The notes under the pieces: generated by a model
What the model was told of the DNA's origin: nothing
Databases searched by the model: none
Seen by the model: the letters and a program-made list of their open reading frames with translations, nothing else
In this document: piece after piece, positions 50,662-58,653 of the stretch
Numbering within the stretch: the first letter of the stretch is position 1
Layout: the number at the start of each line of letters is the position of its first letter
Translations under genes and position numbers: made by a program
DNA from: an uncultured Lachnospiraceae bacterium
Lineage (GTDB): Bacteria; Bacillota; Clostridia; Lachnospirales; Lachnospiraceae
Direction: 5' to 3'
Length of the DNA: 64,000 nucleotides
Assembly (NCBI GenBank): GCA_946554445.1
Contig: CAMNSD010000005.1
Coordinates: 62,001 to 126,000 of the forward strand

Positions 50662-53530
50662 AGAACTCTTAGCGCATTTTAAAGAAAATTTCATGAATAT
50701 GGTCACTTCTAGGCTGATTGTGCTGGTTTTGGTGATTTTCGGCATGGGCGGTTATCTGATCTATACGATTTTCCAACTGCAGATCGTAAACGGGGAGGAT
50801 TACTATAATAACTTTCAGTTAAAGATTACAAAAGACCGCACTCTGCCGGCGACTAGAGGTAATATTTTAGACCGGGACGGCAATCTTTTGGCATATAATG
50901 AATTGGCATATTCCGTTACCATAGAGGATGTTTATGAGTCTGGCCGCAAAAAGAATGCCAGGCTCAATGATACGATTTGCCGTCTTATTCATATGATAGA
51001 GGAAAACGACGATAAGGTGATCAGCGATTTCCATATCGTAATCGGTAAGAACGGCAGTTATGAGTACAATGTGGAAGGCACACAGCTTCTGCGGTTCTTG
51101 GCGGATGTTTATGGGTATGCGTCCATTGATGATTTGAAGGAAAAAGAAAAGACGGCAACGCCTGATGATGTGGTAAAATATTTGTGCAGTACCTCCCGCT
51201 ATGGAATCGGTGATTATACGGATGACGAAGATTCTTCCAGTTTTGTGGAAGGACTTGGTTTTACGCGGGATGAAGTGTTAAAAATCATCACCATCCGCTA
51301 TGCTATGAGCGCCAACAGCTACCAGAAATACATTGCGACCACGGTGGCCAATAACGTCTCTGAGAAGACGGTGGCGGTGGTGATGGAGAATGCAGATGTT
51401 CTGGACGGTGTCTCCGTCGCGGAAGGCACCATCCGCAAATACAATGACAGCATTTATTTTGCCCAGGTCATCGGCTACACGGGGCGGGTGGACCAGGAAG
51501 GTTTGTTGGAACTGCAACAGCAGGATGAGACCTATGATATCAACGATACCGTAGGAAAATCCGGTATCGAGGCTTCCATGGAGATGGAACTGCAAGGCAG
51601 GAAGGGTTCTGAGATTGTCTATGTGGACAATCTGGGTAAAGTGATCGAGACCAGTGACAGGATTGAGCCGATGGCGGGAAATGATGTCACGTTGACGCTG
51701 GATACGGAACTGCAGAAAGCCTGCTATCATATCCTGGAGGCAAAGCTGGCAGGTATTCTGCTCAATAAAATACAAAATATCAAGGAGTACACACCGCCTG
51801 AGGGAGGAAGCGGGGGAAATATCCCGATTCCTATATATGATGTGTATTTTGCCTGTATCAATAATAATATTATAGATACATCCCATTTTGCCTCGGAACA
51901 TGCAGGAGAGACGGAGCGGGCGGTGCAGCAGACCTATCTGGATAAGAAAGCGCGGGTATTTGCCACCCTGCGGGAGGAACTGGAAGAGGTCTGTACGCCC
52001 TATGAAAATCTGACAACAGAGTATCAAGTCTATGAGAGTTACATTGCGGCGCTGCTCTATGACAATGATATCATCATGGAATCTGTGGTGGACAAGAATG
52101 ACGCGACCTATATTGCTTGGACCAAAGATGAAGTCATCAGCCTGAATGAATACTTAAATTATGCAATTGCTCAGAACTGGATCAATGTGTCGAGGCTTGA
52201 TATCGGATCACAGTATTCTGATTCGGTGGAGATTTACGATAAGATTCTGGACTATGTGTTTGAAAAGATAGATGAAGATGTGGATTTTGATAAAAAGATC
52301 TACCGTTATATGATCAATGCAGATGAACTAACGGGCCGTCAGATCTGTATGCTTCTGTTAGAGCAGAATGTGGTGGAACCGCCTTCGGAAGAAGTGGCAC
52401 AATTTACGTCAGGAAGTATGCAGCCATATGTTTTTATACGCAATCGGATTGAGAATCTGGATATCACACCTTCACAGCTTGCCCTAGATCCTTATTCTGG
52501 TTCTATCGTTGTCACAGACGTAAATTCTGGAGATGTGCTGGCGCTTTCCAGTTATCCGAGTTATGATAATAATAAGATGGCCAACGGCGTAGATGCGGCG
52601 TATTTTGCAAGTTTAAGGAATGATCTTTCCTATCCGCTCATCAACTACGCAACCCAGCAGAGAACGGCGCCAGGATCCACCTTTAAGCCTGTTTCTGCTA
52701 CAGCTGGACTTTTAGAGGGCGTTATTACGACTTCGGATACGATTACCTGTACAGGCGAGTTTGATAAAGTTTCACCATCTCCCAGATGTCATATCTATCC
52801 GGGCGCACATGGATCTTTGAATGTGACGGGCGGGATTCAGCGTTCCTGTAACGGATTTTTCTACGAAGTCGGATATCGTCTGGGGAGTGTGGGTGACATC
52901 TACAATGATAATGTTGGTCTTAACAAGCTGGCAAAGTATGCGGATATGTATGGCTTATCAGATCTTTCCGGGGTAGAGATTGAAGAATATGCACCGGAGG
53001 TTTCCAATCTTGATGCTGTCCGCTCGGCTATCGGCCATGGAACCAATAACTATACCACGGCAGGGCTCGCGCGATATGTTACAACTATCGCCAATAGTGG
53101 AACATGTTATAATTTAACATTAGTAGACAGGATAGAGAACCATAACAGCGGGACTGTTGCAGAGCATGAAGCCGAGATCCGGAATCGGATCGATATGGAT
53201 CCGGCTTACTGGGACGCCATTCATACCGGTATGCGCAGGGTGGTGGAAGGCAAGCGGTATTTTGCAGATCTTGATGTAAATGTGGCAGGTAAGACCGGTA
53301 CGGCTCAGGAGAACAGAAACCGTCCAAACCATGCGTTGTTTATCAGCTATGCGCCCTATGAGGAGCCTGAGATAGCGGTGGCAGTCCGTGTGGCAAATGG
53401 CTATTCTTCCGACTATGCCGCACAGATTGCCAAAGATGTGTATGAGTATTATTATGGACTGAAAGAGGAAAGTGAGATCATTACCGGTACAGCCGGTATG
53501 TTGGTCGGCGGTGAAATAGGCGCAGACTGA
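50642..53530 (+). CDS. mrdA: Elongation-specific class B PBP2 transpeptidase, long form
   Basis: About 962 residues, longer than the ~600-700 of proteobacterial PBP2. One N-terminal membrane helix (~20-40), pedestal domain (RGNILDRDGNLLAYNELAYSV), then the transpeptidase. Active-site motifs: SxxK APGSTFKPVS (~679), SxN RSCNGFF (~735), KTG AGKTGTAQ (~883). Some 250 residues (about 370-620) sit between pedestal and SxxK motif, including a Gly-rich stretch; long PBP2 forms are known in Clostridia. Start is uncertain: GTG 50642 overlaps mreD, and a TTG at 50654 is possible. Confidence 0.9.
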   Translation: MERSLFEELLAHFKENFMNMVTSRLIVLVLVIFGMGGYLIYTIFQLQIVNGEDYYNNFQLKITKDRTLPATRGNILDRDGNLLAYNELAYSVTIEDVYESGRKKNARLNDTICRLIHMIEENDDKVISDFHIVIGKNGSYEYNVEGTQLLRFLADVYGYASIDDLKEKEKTATPDDVVKYLCSTSRYGIGDYTDDEDSSSFVEGLGFTRDEVLKIITIRYAMSANSYQKYIATTVANNVSEKTVAVVMENADVLDGVSVAEGTIRKYNDSIYFAQVIGYTGRVDQEGLLELQQQDETYDINDTVGKSGIEASMEMELQGRKGSEIVYVDNLGKVIETSDRIEPMAGNDVTLTLDTELQKACYHILEAKLAGILLNKIQNIKEYTPPEGGSGGNIPIPIYDVYFACINNNIIDTSHFASEHAGETERAVQQTYLDKKARVFATLREELEEVCTPYENLTTEYQVYESYIAALLYDNDIIMESVVDKNDATYIAWTKDEVISLNEYLNYAIAQNWINVSRLDIGSQYSDSVEIYDKILDYVFEKIDEDVDFDKKIYRYMINADELTGRQICMLLLEQNVVEPPSEEVAQFTSGSMQPYVFIRNRIENLDITPSQLALDPYSGSIVVTDVNSGDVLALSSYPSYDNNKMANGVDAAYFASLRNDLSYPLINYATQQRTAPGSTFKPVSATAGLLEGVITTSDTITCTGEFDKVSPSPRCHIYPGAHGSLNVTGGIQRSCNGFFYEVGYRLGSVGDIYNDNVGLNKLAKYADMYGLSDLSGVEIEEYAPEVSNLDAVRSAIGHGTNNYTTAGLARYVTTIANSGTCYNLTLVDRIENHNSGTVAEHEAEIRNRIDMDPAYWDAIHTGMRRVVEGKRYFADLDVNVAGKTGTAQENRNRPNHALFISYAPYEEPEIAVAVRVANGYSSDYAAQIAKDVYEYYYGLKEESEIITGTAGMLVGGEIGAD

Positions 53531-53548
53531 TCAATTGAGGTGTTGAGT

Positions 53549-54229
53549 ATGAAAAATCCTGTTATTATCAAAAGTTTTCCCAACGGACTTTCCATCTATC
53601 TGGATGGGGAGATGCCCTTTGCCCAGCTTCTGGAGGAAGTGGCTGTGAAATTCAGAGAGTCTGCCAACTTTTTTAAGGATGCCACCATGGTGGTTTCTTT
53701 CGAGGGGCGGGAGCTGACGGATGCGGAAGAGAGACAGATAGTCAATACCATCACGGCAAACTCGGCTCTTAATATTGTCTGTATCATGGGCAAGAACGAG
53801 GAGACCAACAAGAATTATGTGAAGGCATTGCAGAAACTTTCTTTCCGCCAGGAAGTGATGGAAAATGCCGGACAGTTCTATAAAGGAACCCTGAAAGACG
53901 GACAGCTGCTTGAGACAGAGAACAGTATTATTGTGCTGGGGGATGTGTATCCCGGCGCCTGTATCGTATCCAGCAAAGATGTGGTTATCTTAGGCGGTCT
54001 TTATGGACAGGCTTATGCCGGAGGAAATGGGGAAGACGGACACTTTGTGGTTGCGCTTGAAATGTCGCCGGAGAAGTTGAAGATTGGTGACTTCAAATAT
54101 AAAACATCAGAGAAACAGAGCAAATGGTCGATTAAACCAAAGATTCAGCCAAAGATTGCTTATGTGAAGGACGCCAGAGTGATAATAGAGCCGATTACCA
54201 AAGAATTACTAAACGATTTGCCGTTTTAA
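53549..54229 (+). CDS. minC: Septum site-determining protein MinC
   Basis: 226 residues. MinC inhibits FtsZ polymerisation away from midcell and is recruited to the membrane by MinD. The N-terminal domain (IIKSFPNGLSIYLDGEMPFAQLLEEVAVKF) is followed by the C-terminal beta-helix (VVILGGLYGQAYAGGNGEDGHFVVALEMSPEKLKIGDFKY) carrying the MinD/dimerisation surface. The ATG at 53549 is preferred over TTG 53540. First gene of minCDE. Confidence 0.92.
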   Translation: MKNPVIIKSFPNGLSIYLDGEMPFAQLLEEVAVKFRESANFFKDATMVVSFEGRELTDAEERQIVNTITANSALNIVCIMGKNEETNKNYVKALQKLSFRQEVMENAGQFYKGTLKDGQLLETENSIIVLGDVYPGACIVSSKDVVILGGLYGQAYAGGNGEDGHFVVALEMSPEKLKIGDFKYKTSEKQSKWSIKPKIQPKIAYVKDARVIIEPITKELLNDLPF

Positions 54230-54241
54230 TAAAGGGGCGGT

Positions 54242-54293
54242 GGAGAAAATTTCTGCGAAATTATCTCCGAGAAAATTCCTTCGGAATTATCTC
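54242..54293 (+). repeat. Intergenic palindromic element, copy 5 (B+B)
   Basis: Two adjacent hairpins with AATTTC-TGC-GAAATT and AATTCC-TTC-GGAATT cores, each flanked by GAG/CTC arms (54242-54268 and 54269-54293), 12 bp after the minC stop. Confidence 0.7.
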
Positions 54294-54334
54294 ACGTTTG
54301 GTAGACGATAACAATTCATTAACGGAGGTTTGCT

Positions 54335-55126
54335 ATGAGTGAAGTGATTGTCGTCACATCAGGGAAAGGCGGGGTAGGAAAGACCACTACTTCAGCAAAC
54401 GTTGGTACAGGTCTGGCAGCAATGGGCAAAAAGGTGATTCTGATCGATACAGATATCGGGCTTCGCAATCTCGATGTGGTGATGGGGCTTGAGAACAGAA
54501 TCGTCTATAATCTGGTGGATGTGGTGGAAGGAAACTGCCGTATCAAACAGGCTCTCATAAGGGATAAACGTTATCCCACACTGTTTCTTCTGCCCTCGGC
54601 ACAGACCAGGGACAAGACTTCGGTGAATCCCGCTCAGATGGTCAGAATGATCAGTCATCTGAAGGATCAGTTTGACTATATCATCCTGGATTGTCCGGCA
54701 GGTATTGAACAGGGATTCCAGAATGCTATCGCAGGTGCGGACAGGGCACTTGTGGTGACAACCCCGGAGGTTTCCGCAATCCGGGACGCAGACAGAATCA
54801 TCGGTCTTTTAGAGGCCAATGAAATACATAAGATAGATTTGATCATCAACCGCATCCGTCATGATATGGTTAAGAGAGGAGATATGATGTCTTCGGAGGA
54901 TGTGGTAGATATTCTCTCCCTGCCGCTGATCGGCCTGGTTCCCGATGATGAAAATGTGGTGATTGCCACAAATCAGGGCGAGCCGCTTGTCGGCAGCAAC
55001 ACATTGGCGGGCAAAGCCTATCAGAATATCTGTTACAGGGTTCTTGGCAAAGAAGTTCCTTTTATGGATCTGGAGAAGGGAATTTCGTTCTGGGCCAGAG
55101 TATCAGGTATTTTCCATAAAAGTTAG
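54335..55126 (+). CDS. minD: Septum site-determining ATPase MinD
   Basis: 263 residues. Deviant Walker A SGKGGVGKTTTSANVG (~10-25), switch region DTDIGLRNLDVVMGLE, Walker B YIILDCPAGIEQGFQNAI, and a C-terminal amphipathic helix (GISFWARVSGIFHKS) that binds the membrane in an ATP-dependent way. It carries MinC; MinE stimulates its ATPase. The ATG at 54335 follows ACGGAGG. minE starts 13 bp after the stop. Confidence 0.96.
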   Translation: MSEVIVVTSGKGGVGKTTTSANVGTGLAAMGKKVILIDTDIGLRNLDVVMGLENRIVYNLVDVVEGNCRIKQALIRDKRYPTLFLLPSAQTRDKTSVNPAQMVRMISHLKDQFDYIILDCPAGIEQGFQNAIAGADRALVVTTPEVSAIRDADRIIGLLEANEIHKIDLIINRIRHDMVKRGDMMSSEDVVDILSLPLIGLVPDDENVVIATNQGEPLVGSNTLAGKAYQNICYRVLGKEVPFMDLEKGISFWARVSGIFHKS

Positions 55127-55139
55127 GAGGGATATCAGG

Positions 55140-55403
55140 GTGTTTAAAAATCTGTTAAAGCGGAAAAGCTCAAGAGAAATAGCCAAAGACAGGCTGAAGA
55201 TACTGCTTATTTCCGACAGAGTCAACTGCTCTCAGGAGATGATGGAAATGATAAAGAATGATATTGCGAAAGTGATATCCAAATATATGAAGATTGATAC
55301 CCAGAGCATGGAGATACAGATAACCAAGACAAGCGGTAAAGGCCATAGCCTCAAGAATCCGACCCTCTATGCCAATATACCGATCCTGGATTTAAAACAA
55401 TAA
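55140..55403 (+). CDS. minE: Cell division topological specificity factor MinE
   Basis: 87 residues from GTG at 55140, with TTAGGAGGG 7 nt upstream. The N-terminal membrane-binding/anti-MinCD part (FKNLLKRKSSREIAKDRLKILLISDR) and the topological specificity domain (EMMEMIKNDIAKVISKYMKIDTQSMEIQIT) are intact. Having both MinE and MinCD implies an oscillating system rather than the DivIVA-type one. Confidence 0.93.
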   Translation: MFKNLLKRKSSREIAKDRLKILLISDRVNCSQEMMEMIKNDIAKVISKYMKIDTQSMEIQITKTSGKGHSLKNPTLYANIPILDLKQ

Positions 55404-55405
55404 CA

Positions 55406-55458
55406 AAAGTAAATTTGCTTCGCAAATTAACTTTGCGAGATCCGCTTCGCGGCCTCGG
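55406..55458 (+). repeat. Intergenic palindromic element, copy 6 (B+A)
   Basis: AAAGTAAATTTGC-TTC-GCAAATTAACTTT hairpin (55406-55434), then CGAGATCCGC-TTC-GCGGCCTCGG (55436-55458), three bases after the minE stop. Confidence 0.75.
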
Positions 55459-55494
55459 CATGACAAAGAATTTCCAGTCATCCAATCAACTTTA

Positions 55495-55517
55495 CGAGAT
55501 CCGCTTTGCGGATTCGG
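55495..55517 (+). repeat. Intergenic palindromic element, copy 7 (A only)
   Basis: CGAGATCCGC-TTT-GCGGATTCGG at 55495-55517, just upstream of rodA. With copy 6 it fills most of the 140-bp minE-rodA gap. Confidence 0.7.
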
Positions 55518-55544
55518 CGGTACGAGAGAAGGAGAAAATGCAGC

Positions 55545-56648
55545 ATGTTAAGGCACTATCACATCAGGGACTATGATTTCAAATTGATTATCTTTGTGGT
55601 AGCACTTACTGTGATGGGGATTCTTGCCATCGGCAGCGCCAAGGAATCCTTGCAGTCGAGACAGCTTGCTGGCGCCGTGTTTGGTTTTTTCCTGATGTTA
55701 GTTATTTCCCTGTTTGATTATTCGATTATTTTGCGGTTTTATTGGCTTATGTATATTGTTAATATTCTGCTTTTATGGCTGGTGCGGGCTGTGGGAGTGG
55801 AAGCTGGCGGTGCGCAGAGATGGTTGAATCTTTTTGGCATACAGTTTCAACCGTCGGAAACTGCCAAGATCTTGTTGATTTTATTTTTTGCACAGTTTAT
55901 CATGAAACATAAGGATGAGATGAATTCGCTGCGGATTGTCGGCGCCTGCGTGCTTTTATTCGTACCGCCTATTTATCTGATTTATAAACAGCCGGATATG
56001 TCTACCAGTATTATGGTGGTGTTAATGTTTTGTGTGCTTTTGTTTGTGGGTGGCATTGGTTGGAAATATGTTATTTTGGCATTATCGATAGCGATTCCTG
56101 CTTTTGTGATAGCGCTTACTCTGATTTTACAGCCAGATCAGGAAATCATTGAAAGTTTCCAGCAAAAGCGTATTTTGGCCTGGCTTTATCCGGAAGAATA
56201 TGCCACAACAGAGGCATATCAGCAGTTAAATTCGATCACGGCGATCGGATCTGGGATGCTTTATGGAAAAGGATACAACACAAACGAAATCACTTCCGTA
56301 AAAAACGGAAATTTTATTTCTGAGCCGGAAACAGACTTTATTTATGCGGTTATCGGGGAAGAATTTGGTTTTGTAGGCGGCTGTGCCGTAATTGTGTTAT
56401 TGATTTTCATCTCATTTGAATGTATTATGGTAGCTAGGAGGGCAAAAGATTTGGCCGGTACGATCATCGCCTCGGGGGTAGCGGCGCTGGTCGGGTTTCA
56501 GGGAATGTTAAATATCGCTGTGGCTACCGGTGCAAGTCCCAATACAGGAATTCCACTGCCGTTTGTCAGTTACGGCTTGACTTCGTTGGTGAGTCTGTAT
56601 ATTGGGGTAGGGTTTGTACTGAATGTAAGACTGCAATGCAAAAAATGA
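55545..56648 (+). CDS. rodA: Rod-shape SEDS glycosyltransferase RodA
   Basis: 367 residues with about ten membrane segments. Lipid II polymerase of the elongasome, paired with the PBP2 encoded upstream. Motifs: WLNLFGIQFQPSETAKILLI (QPSE), YKQPDMSTSIMVVLMF (the KQPDxS motif), YPEEY, EPETDFIYAVIGEEFGF, and PLPFVSYGLTSLVS. The start ATG at 55545 has GAAGGAG upstream, a few bases farther than ideal; the frame opens at 55506. It ends just before mgsA. Confidence 0.93.
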   Translation: MLRHYHIRDYDFKLIIFVVALTVMGILAIGSAKESLQSRQLAGAVFGFFLMLVISLFDYSIILRFYWLMYIVNILLLWLVRAVGVEAGGAQRWLNLFGIQFQPSETAKILLILFFAQFIMKHKDEMNSLRIVGACVLLFVPPIYLIYKQPDMSTSIMVVLMFCVLLFVGGIGWKYVILALSIAIPAFVIALTLILQPDQEIIESFQQKRILAWLYPEEYATTEAYQQLNSITAIGSGMLYGKGYNTNEITSVKNGNFISEPETDFIYAVIGEEFGFVGGCAVIVLLIFISFECIMVARRAKDLAGTIIASGVAALVGFQGMLNIAVATGASPNTGIPLPFVSYGLTSLVSLYIGVGFVLNVRLQCKK

Positions 56649-56662
56649 CAGGGGTGTTAGCT

Positions 56663-57058
56663 ATGAATATCGCATTAATCGCACATGATGCAAAGAAAAA
56701 ACTGATGCAGAATTTCTGTATCGCTTATCGAGGGATTTTGAGTAAAAACGAATTGTATGCCACCGGTACAACGGGACGTCTGATTGAGGAAGTGACCAAT
56801 CTGACAATCCACAAATATTTGGCAGGACATTTGGGGGGCGCACAGCAGATTGGCGCACAGATTGAACACAATCAGATCGATCTAGTCATCTTCCTGCGCG
56901 ATCCGCTCTACCCAAAATCTCATGAGCCGGATGTCAATAATGTCGTTATGCTGTGTGACCGGCATAATATTCCGTTGGCAACAAATCTGGCATCGGCGGA
57001 ACTGTTGATCAAATCACTCGACAGAGGGGACCTTGAGTGGCGTGAAATGTACAAATAG
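56663..57058 (+). CDS. mgsA: Methylglyoxal synthase
   Basis: 131 residues. Converts dihydroxyacetone phosphate to methylglyoxal plus phosphate, a glycolytic bypass that frees phosphate. Motifs: ALIAHDAKKKLM (substrate-phosphate Lys/His), TGTTGRLI, GHLGGAQQIGAQI, IFLRDPLYPKSHEPDVN (catalytic Asp) and DRHNIPLATNLASAELLI. The ATG at 56663 follows CAGGGGTG. The rodA-mgsA linkage is common in this family. The 3' end overlaps the dac gene. Confidence 0.95.
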   Translation: MNIALIAHDAKKKLMQNFCIAYRGILSKNELYATGTTGRLIEEVTNLTIHKYLAGHLGGAQQIGAQIEHNQIDLVIFLRDPLYPKSHEPDVNNVVMLCDRHNIPLATNLASAELLIKSLDRGDLEWREMYK

Positions 57059-58031
57059 AAAGCATAAACTAAAGATAAGCGCAGCGCTTATGGCAGGGAT
57101 AATCTGTTTGACAGGCTGCGGCAGCACCAAATACGATATGCCTTATTCGCCGCAGAACAGTGTCAGCAGCTATCAGCTTCTAAACGTGGCGAATCAGGAG
57201 ACGATAGAGCCTTTTGCGACCAATCTGTGTGTGGCTGCCAAGGATATTCCCTCTTCAGGCGTCAGTCTGACGGAAGTGGGCGCAGCAGGTCTTTTTGATA
57301 CCAAAAATCTGGAAACGCTCTATGCCAAGAATGTGAATAATCAGATGAATCCGGCCAGCCTGACAAAGGTGATGACAGCGCTTGTCGCGCTTAAGAATGG
57401 GAAGCCGGACGATGTGTATGTGGCTTCGGAGAATGTAAAGATTACGGAGTCCGGGGCAGTATTATGCGGTTTGAAGCCGGGCGATAAGATGACATTGGAT
57501 CAGGCGCTTCATATTCTGCTGATGTATTCGGCCAATGACGTGGCAATTTTGATCGCAGAGGGAGTTACCAAGGGATCCGTGGATGATTTTGTGGCGTTGA
57601 TGAATCAGGAGGCCCAGGAGATTGGGGCCACCAACTGTCAATTCAAGAACCCCAACGGTCTGACGGAAGAAGGGCATTATGTCACGGCGTATGACCTCTA
57701 TCTTATCTTTCAGGAAGCATTAAAGTATGATCTGTTTAATGAAATCATACAGATGAATTCCTATTCCACGGTTTATATGGATGCCAATGGGGCAGATAAG
57801 TCCATAGACATAGAAAATACCAACCTGTATCTTCGGGGCACTTATGAGATGCCGGCTAATATGACGGTTGTGGGCGGCAAGACCGGTACCACCAGTGCGG
57901 CGGGACATTGTTTGCTCCTGTTGTCCAGGAGTAGCAGTGGAACTCCTTATATTTCCGTTATTCTCAAAGATAATTCCAGGGAGCAGCTGTATGAGGATAT
58001 GAGCAGTCTTCTGGAAAGCGCCACCAAATAA
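57042..58031 (+). CDS. D-alanyl-D-alanine carboxypeptidase, lipoprotein (PBP5/DacF-like)
   Basis: About 329 residues. Trims the terminal D-Ala of peptidoglycan stem peptides. A basic N-terminus and hydrophobic segment end in the lipobox LTGC (~residue 23), so it should be lipid-anchored at the outer face of the membrane. Serine-peptidase S11 motifs: NPASLTKVMTAL (SxxK), MYSANDVAIL (SxN), GGKTGTTSAAG (KTG). The start lies inside mgsA (GTG 57042, or TTG 57033 nearer the GAGGGG site), so the two are coupled; the start is uncertain. Confidence 0.9.
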   Translation: MKCTNRKHKLKISAALMAGIICLTGCGSTKYDMPYSPQNSVSSYQLLNVANQETIEPFATNLCVAAKDIPSSGVSLTEVGAAGLFDTKNLETLYAKNVNNQMNPASLTKVMTALVALKNGKPDDVYVASENVKITESGAVLCGLKPGDKMTLDQALHILLMYSANDVAILIAEGVTKGSVDDFVALMNQEAQEIGATNCQFKNPNGLTEEGHYVTAYDLYLIFQEALKYDLFNEIIQMNSYSTVYMDANGADKSIDIENTNLYLRGTYEMPANMTVVGGKTGTTSAAGHCLLLLSRSSSGTPYISVILKDNSREQLYEDMSSLLESATK

Positions 58032-58053
58032 AGCAGGGAATGAACTTTTATAG

Positions 58054-58082
58054 TTGTTTTTTTGTCAGCTTTCCCTTATAAT
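58054..58082 (+). promoter_or_regulatory. Promoter of the 139-residue P-loop gene
   Basis: TTGTTT (58054-58059), 17 bp, perfect TATAAT (58077-58082), about 60 bp before the ATG at 58146. Confidence 0.55.
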
Positions 58083-58145
58083 AATTGGTAGATGGAGATA
58101 ATCGAACAGGGCTATATAAATATTTTACTTTAGGAGGGTTTTACC

Positions 58146-58565
58146 ATGGTTCAATTCATTGTAGGCAAAAAGGGAAAAGGAAAGACCAAGCATCTACTTG
58201 ATAAAGTAAATACGGAGATAAAGGACGCACAGGGTAATGTTGTATATTTAGATAAGAGTACCAAGCATATGTTTGAACTGAACAATAAGATCAGACTGAT
58301 CGATGTACCGGAATATCTGGTTACGAACAGTGATGAGTTTATCGGTTTTATCTGCGGTATCATCTCGCAGGACCATGATCTGCAGCAAATGTATTTCGAC
58401 AGCTTTTTGAAGATTGCCTGTCTGGAGGCAGAAAATCTTGACAGGGAAATTGCCAAGATTGAGAAAATCAGCGAAAAATTCCATGTAGATTTTGTGATAA
58501 GTATATCTTTGGACGAGAGTGAGCTGCCGGAGAGGGTTCGCTCTAATATTATCGTTTCTTTATAG
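58146..58565 (+). CDS. Small P-loop protein of unknown function
   Basis: 139 residues beginning VQFIVGKKGKGKTKHLL, whose GxxGxGKT matches a Walker A motif (residues 7-14). A later VVYLDKSTKHMFELN and DFVISISLDESELPERVRSNIIVSL give a short alpha/beta fold; a Walker B-like hydrophobic strand ending in DESE is possible. No partner domain for hydrolysis is obvious. Preceded by TAGGAGGG. Its own promoter and a following hairpin make it a monocistronic unit. Homologues in this group have been called PilT-like, but no pilus genes are here. Confidence 0.75.
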   Translation: MVQFIVGKKGKGKTKHLLDKVNTEIKDAQGNVVYLDKSTKHMFELNNKIRLIDVPEYLVTNSDEFIGFICGIISQDHDLQQMYFDSFLKIACLEAENLDREIAKIEKISEKFHVDFVISISLDESELPERVRSNIIVSL

Positions 58566-58602
58566 TCAAATATACATACTCAAAAATGGAATTCCATAAA
58601 TG

Positions 58603-58622
58603 CCCCGTAGCTTGCTGCGGGG
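58603..58622 (+). terminator. Hairpin after the P-loop gene
   Basis: CCCCG/CGGGG stem (58603-58607 with 58618-58622) with a 10-nt loop, 37 bp after the stop. A weak T tail follows. Confidence 0.55.
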
Positions 58623-58653
58623 TATTATCATGAGAGAAGGAGAATAACTGCAA

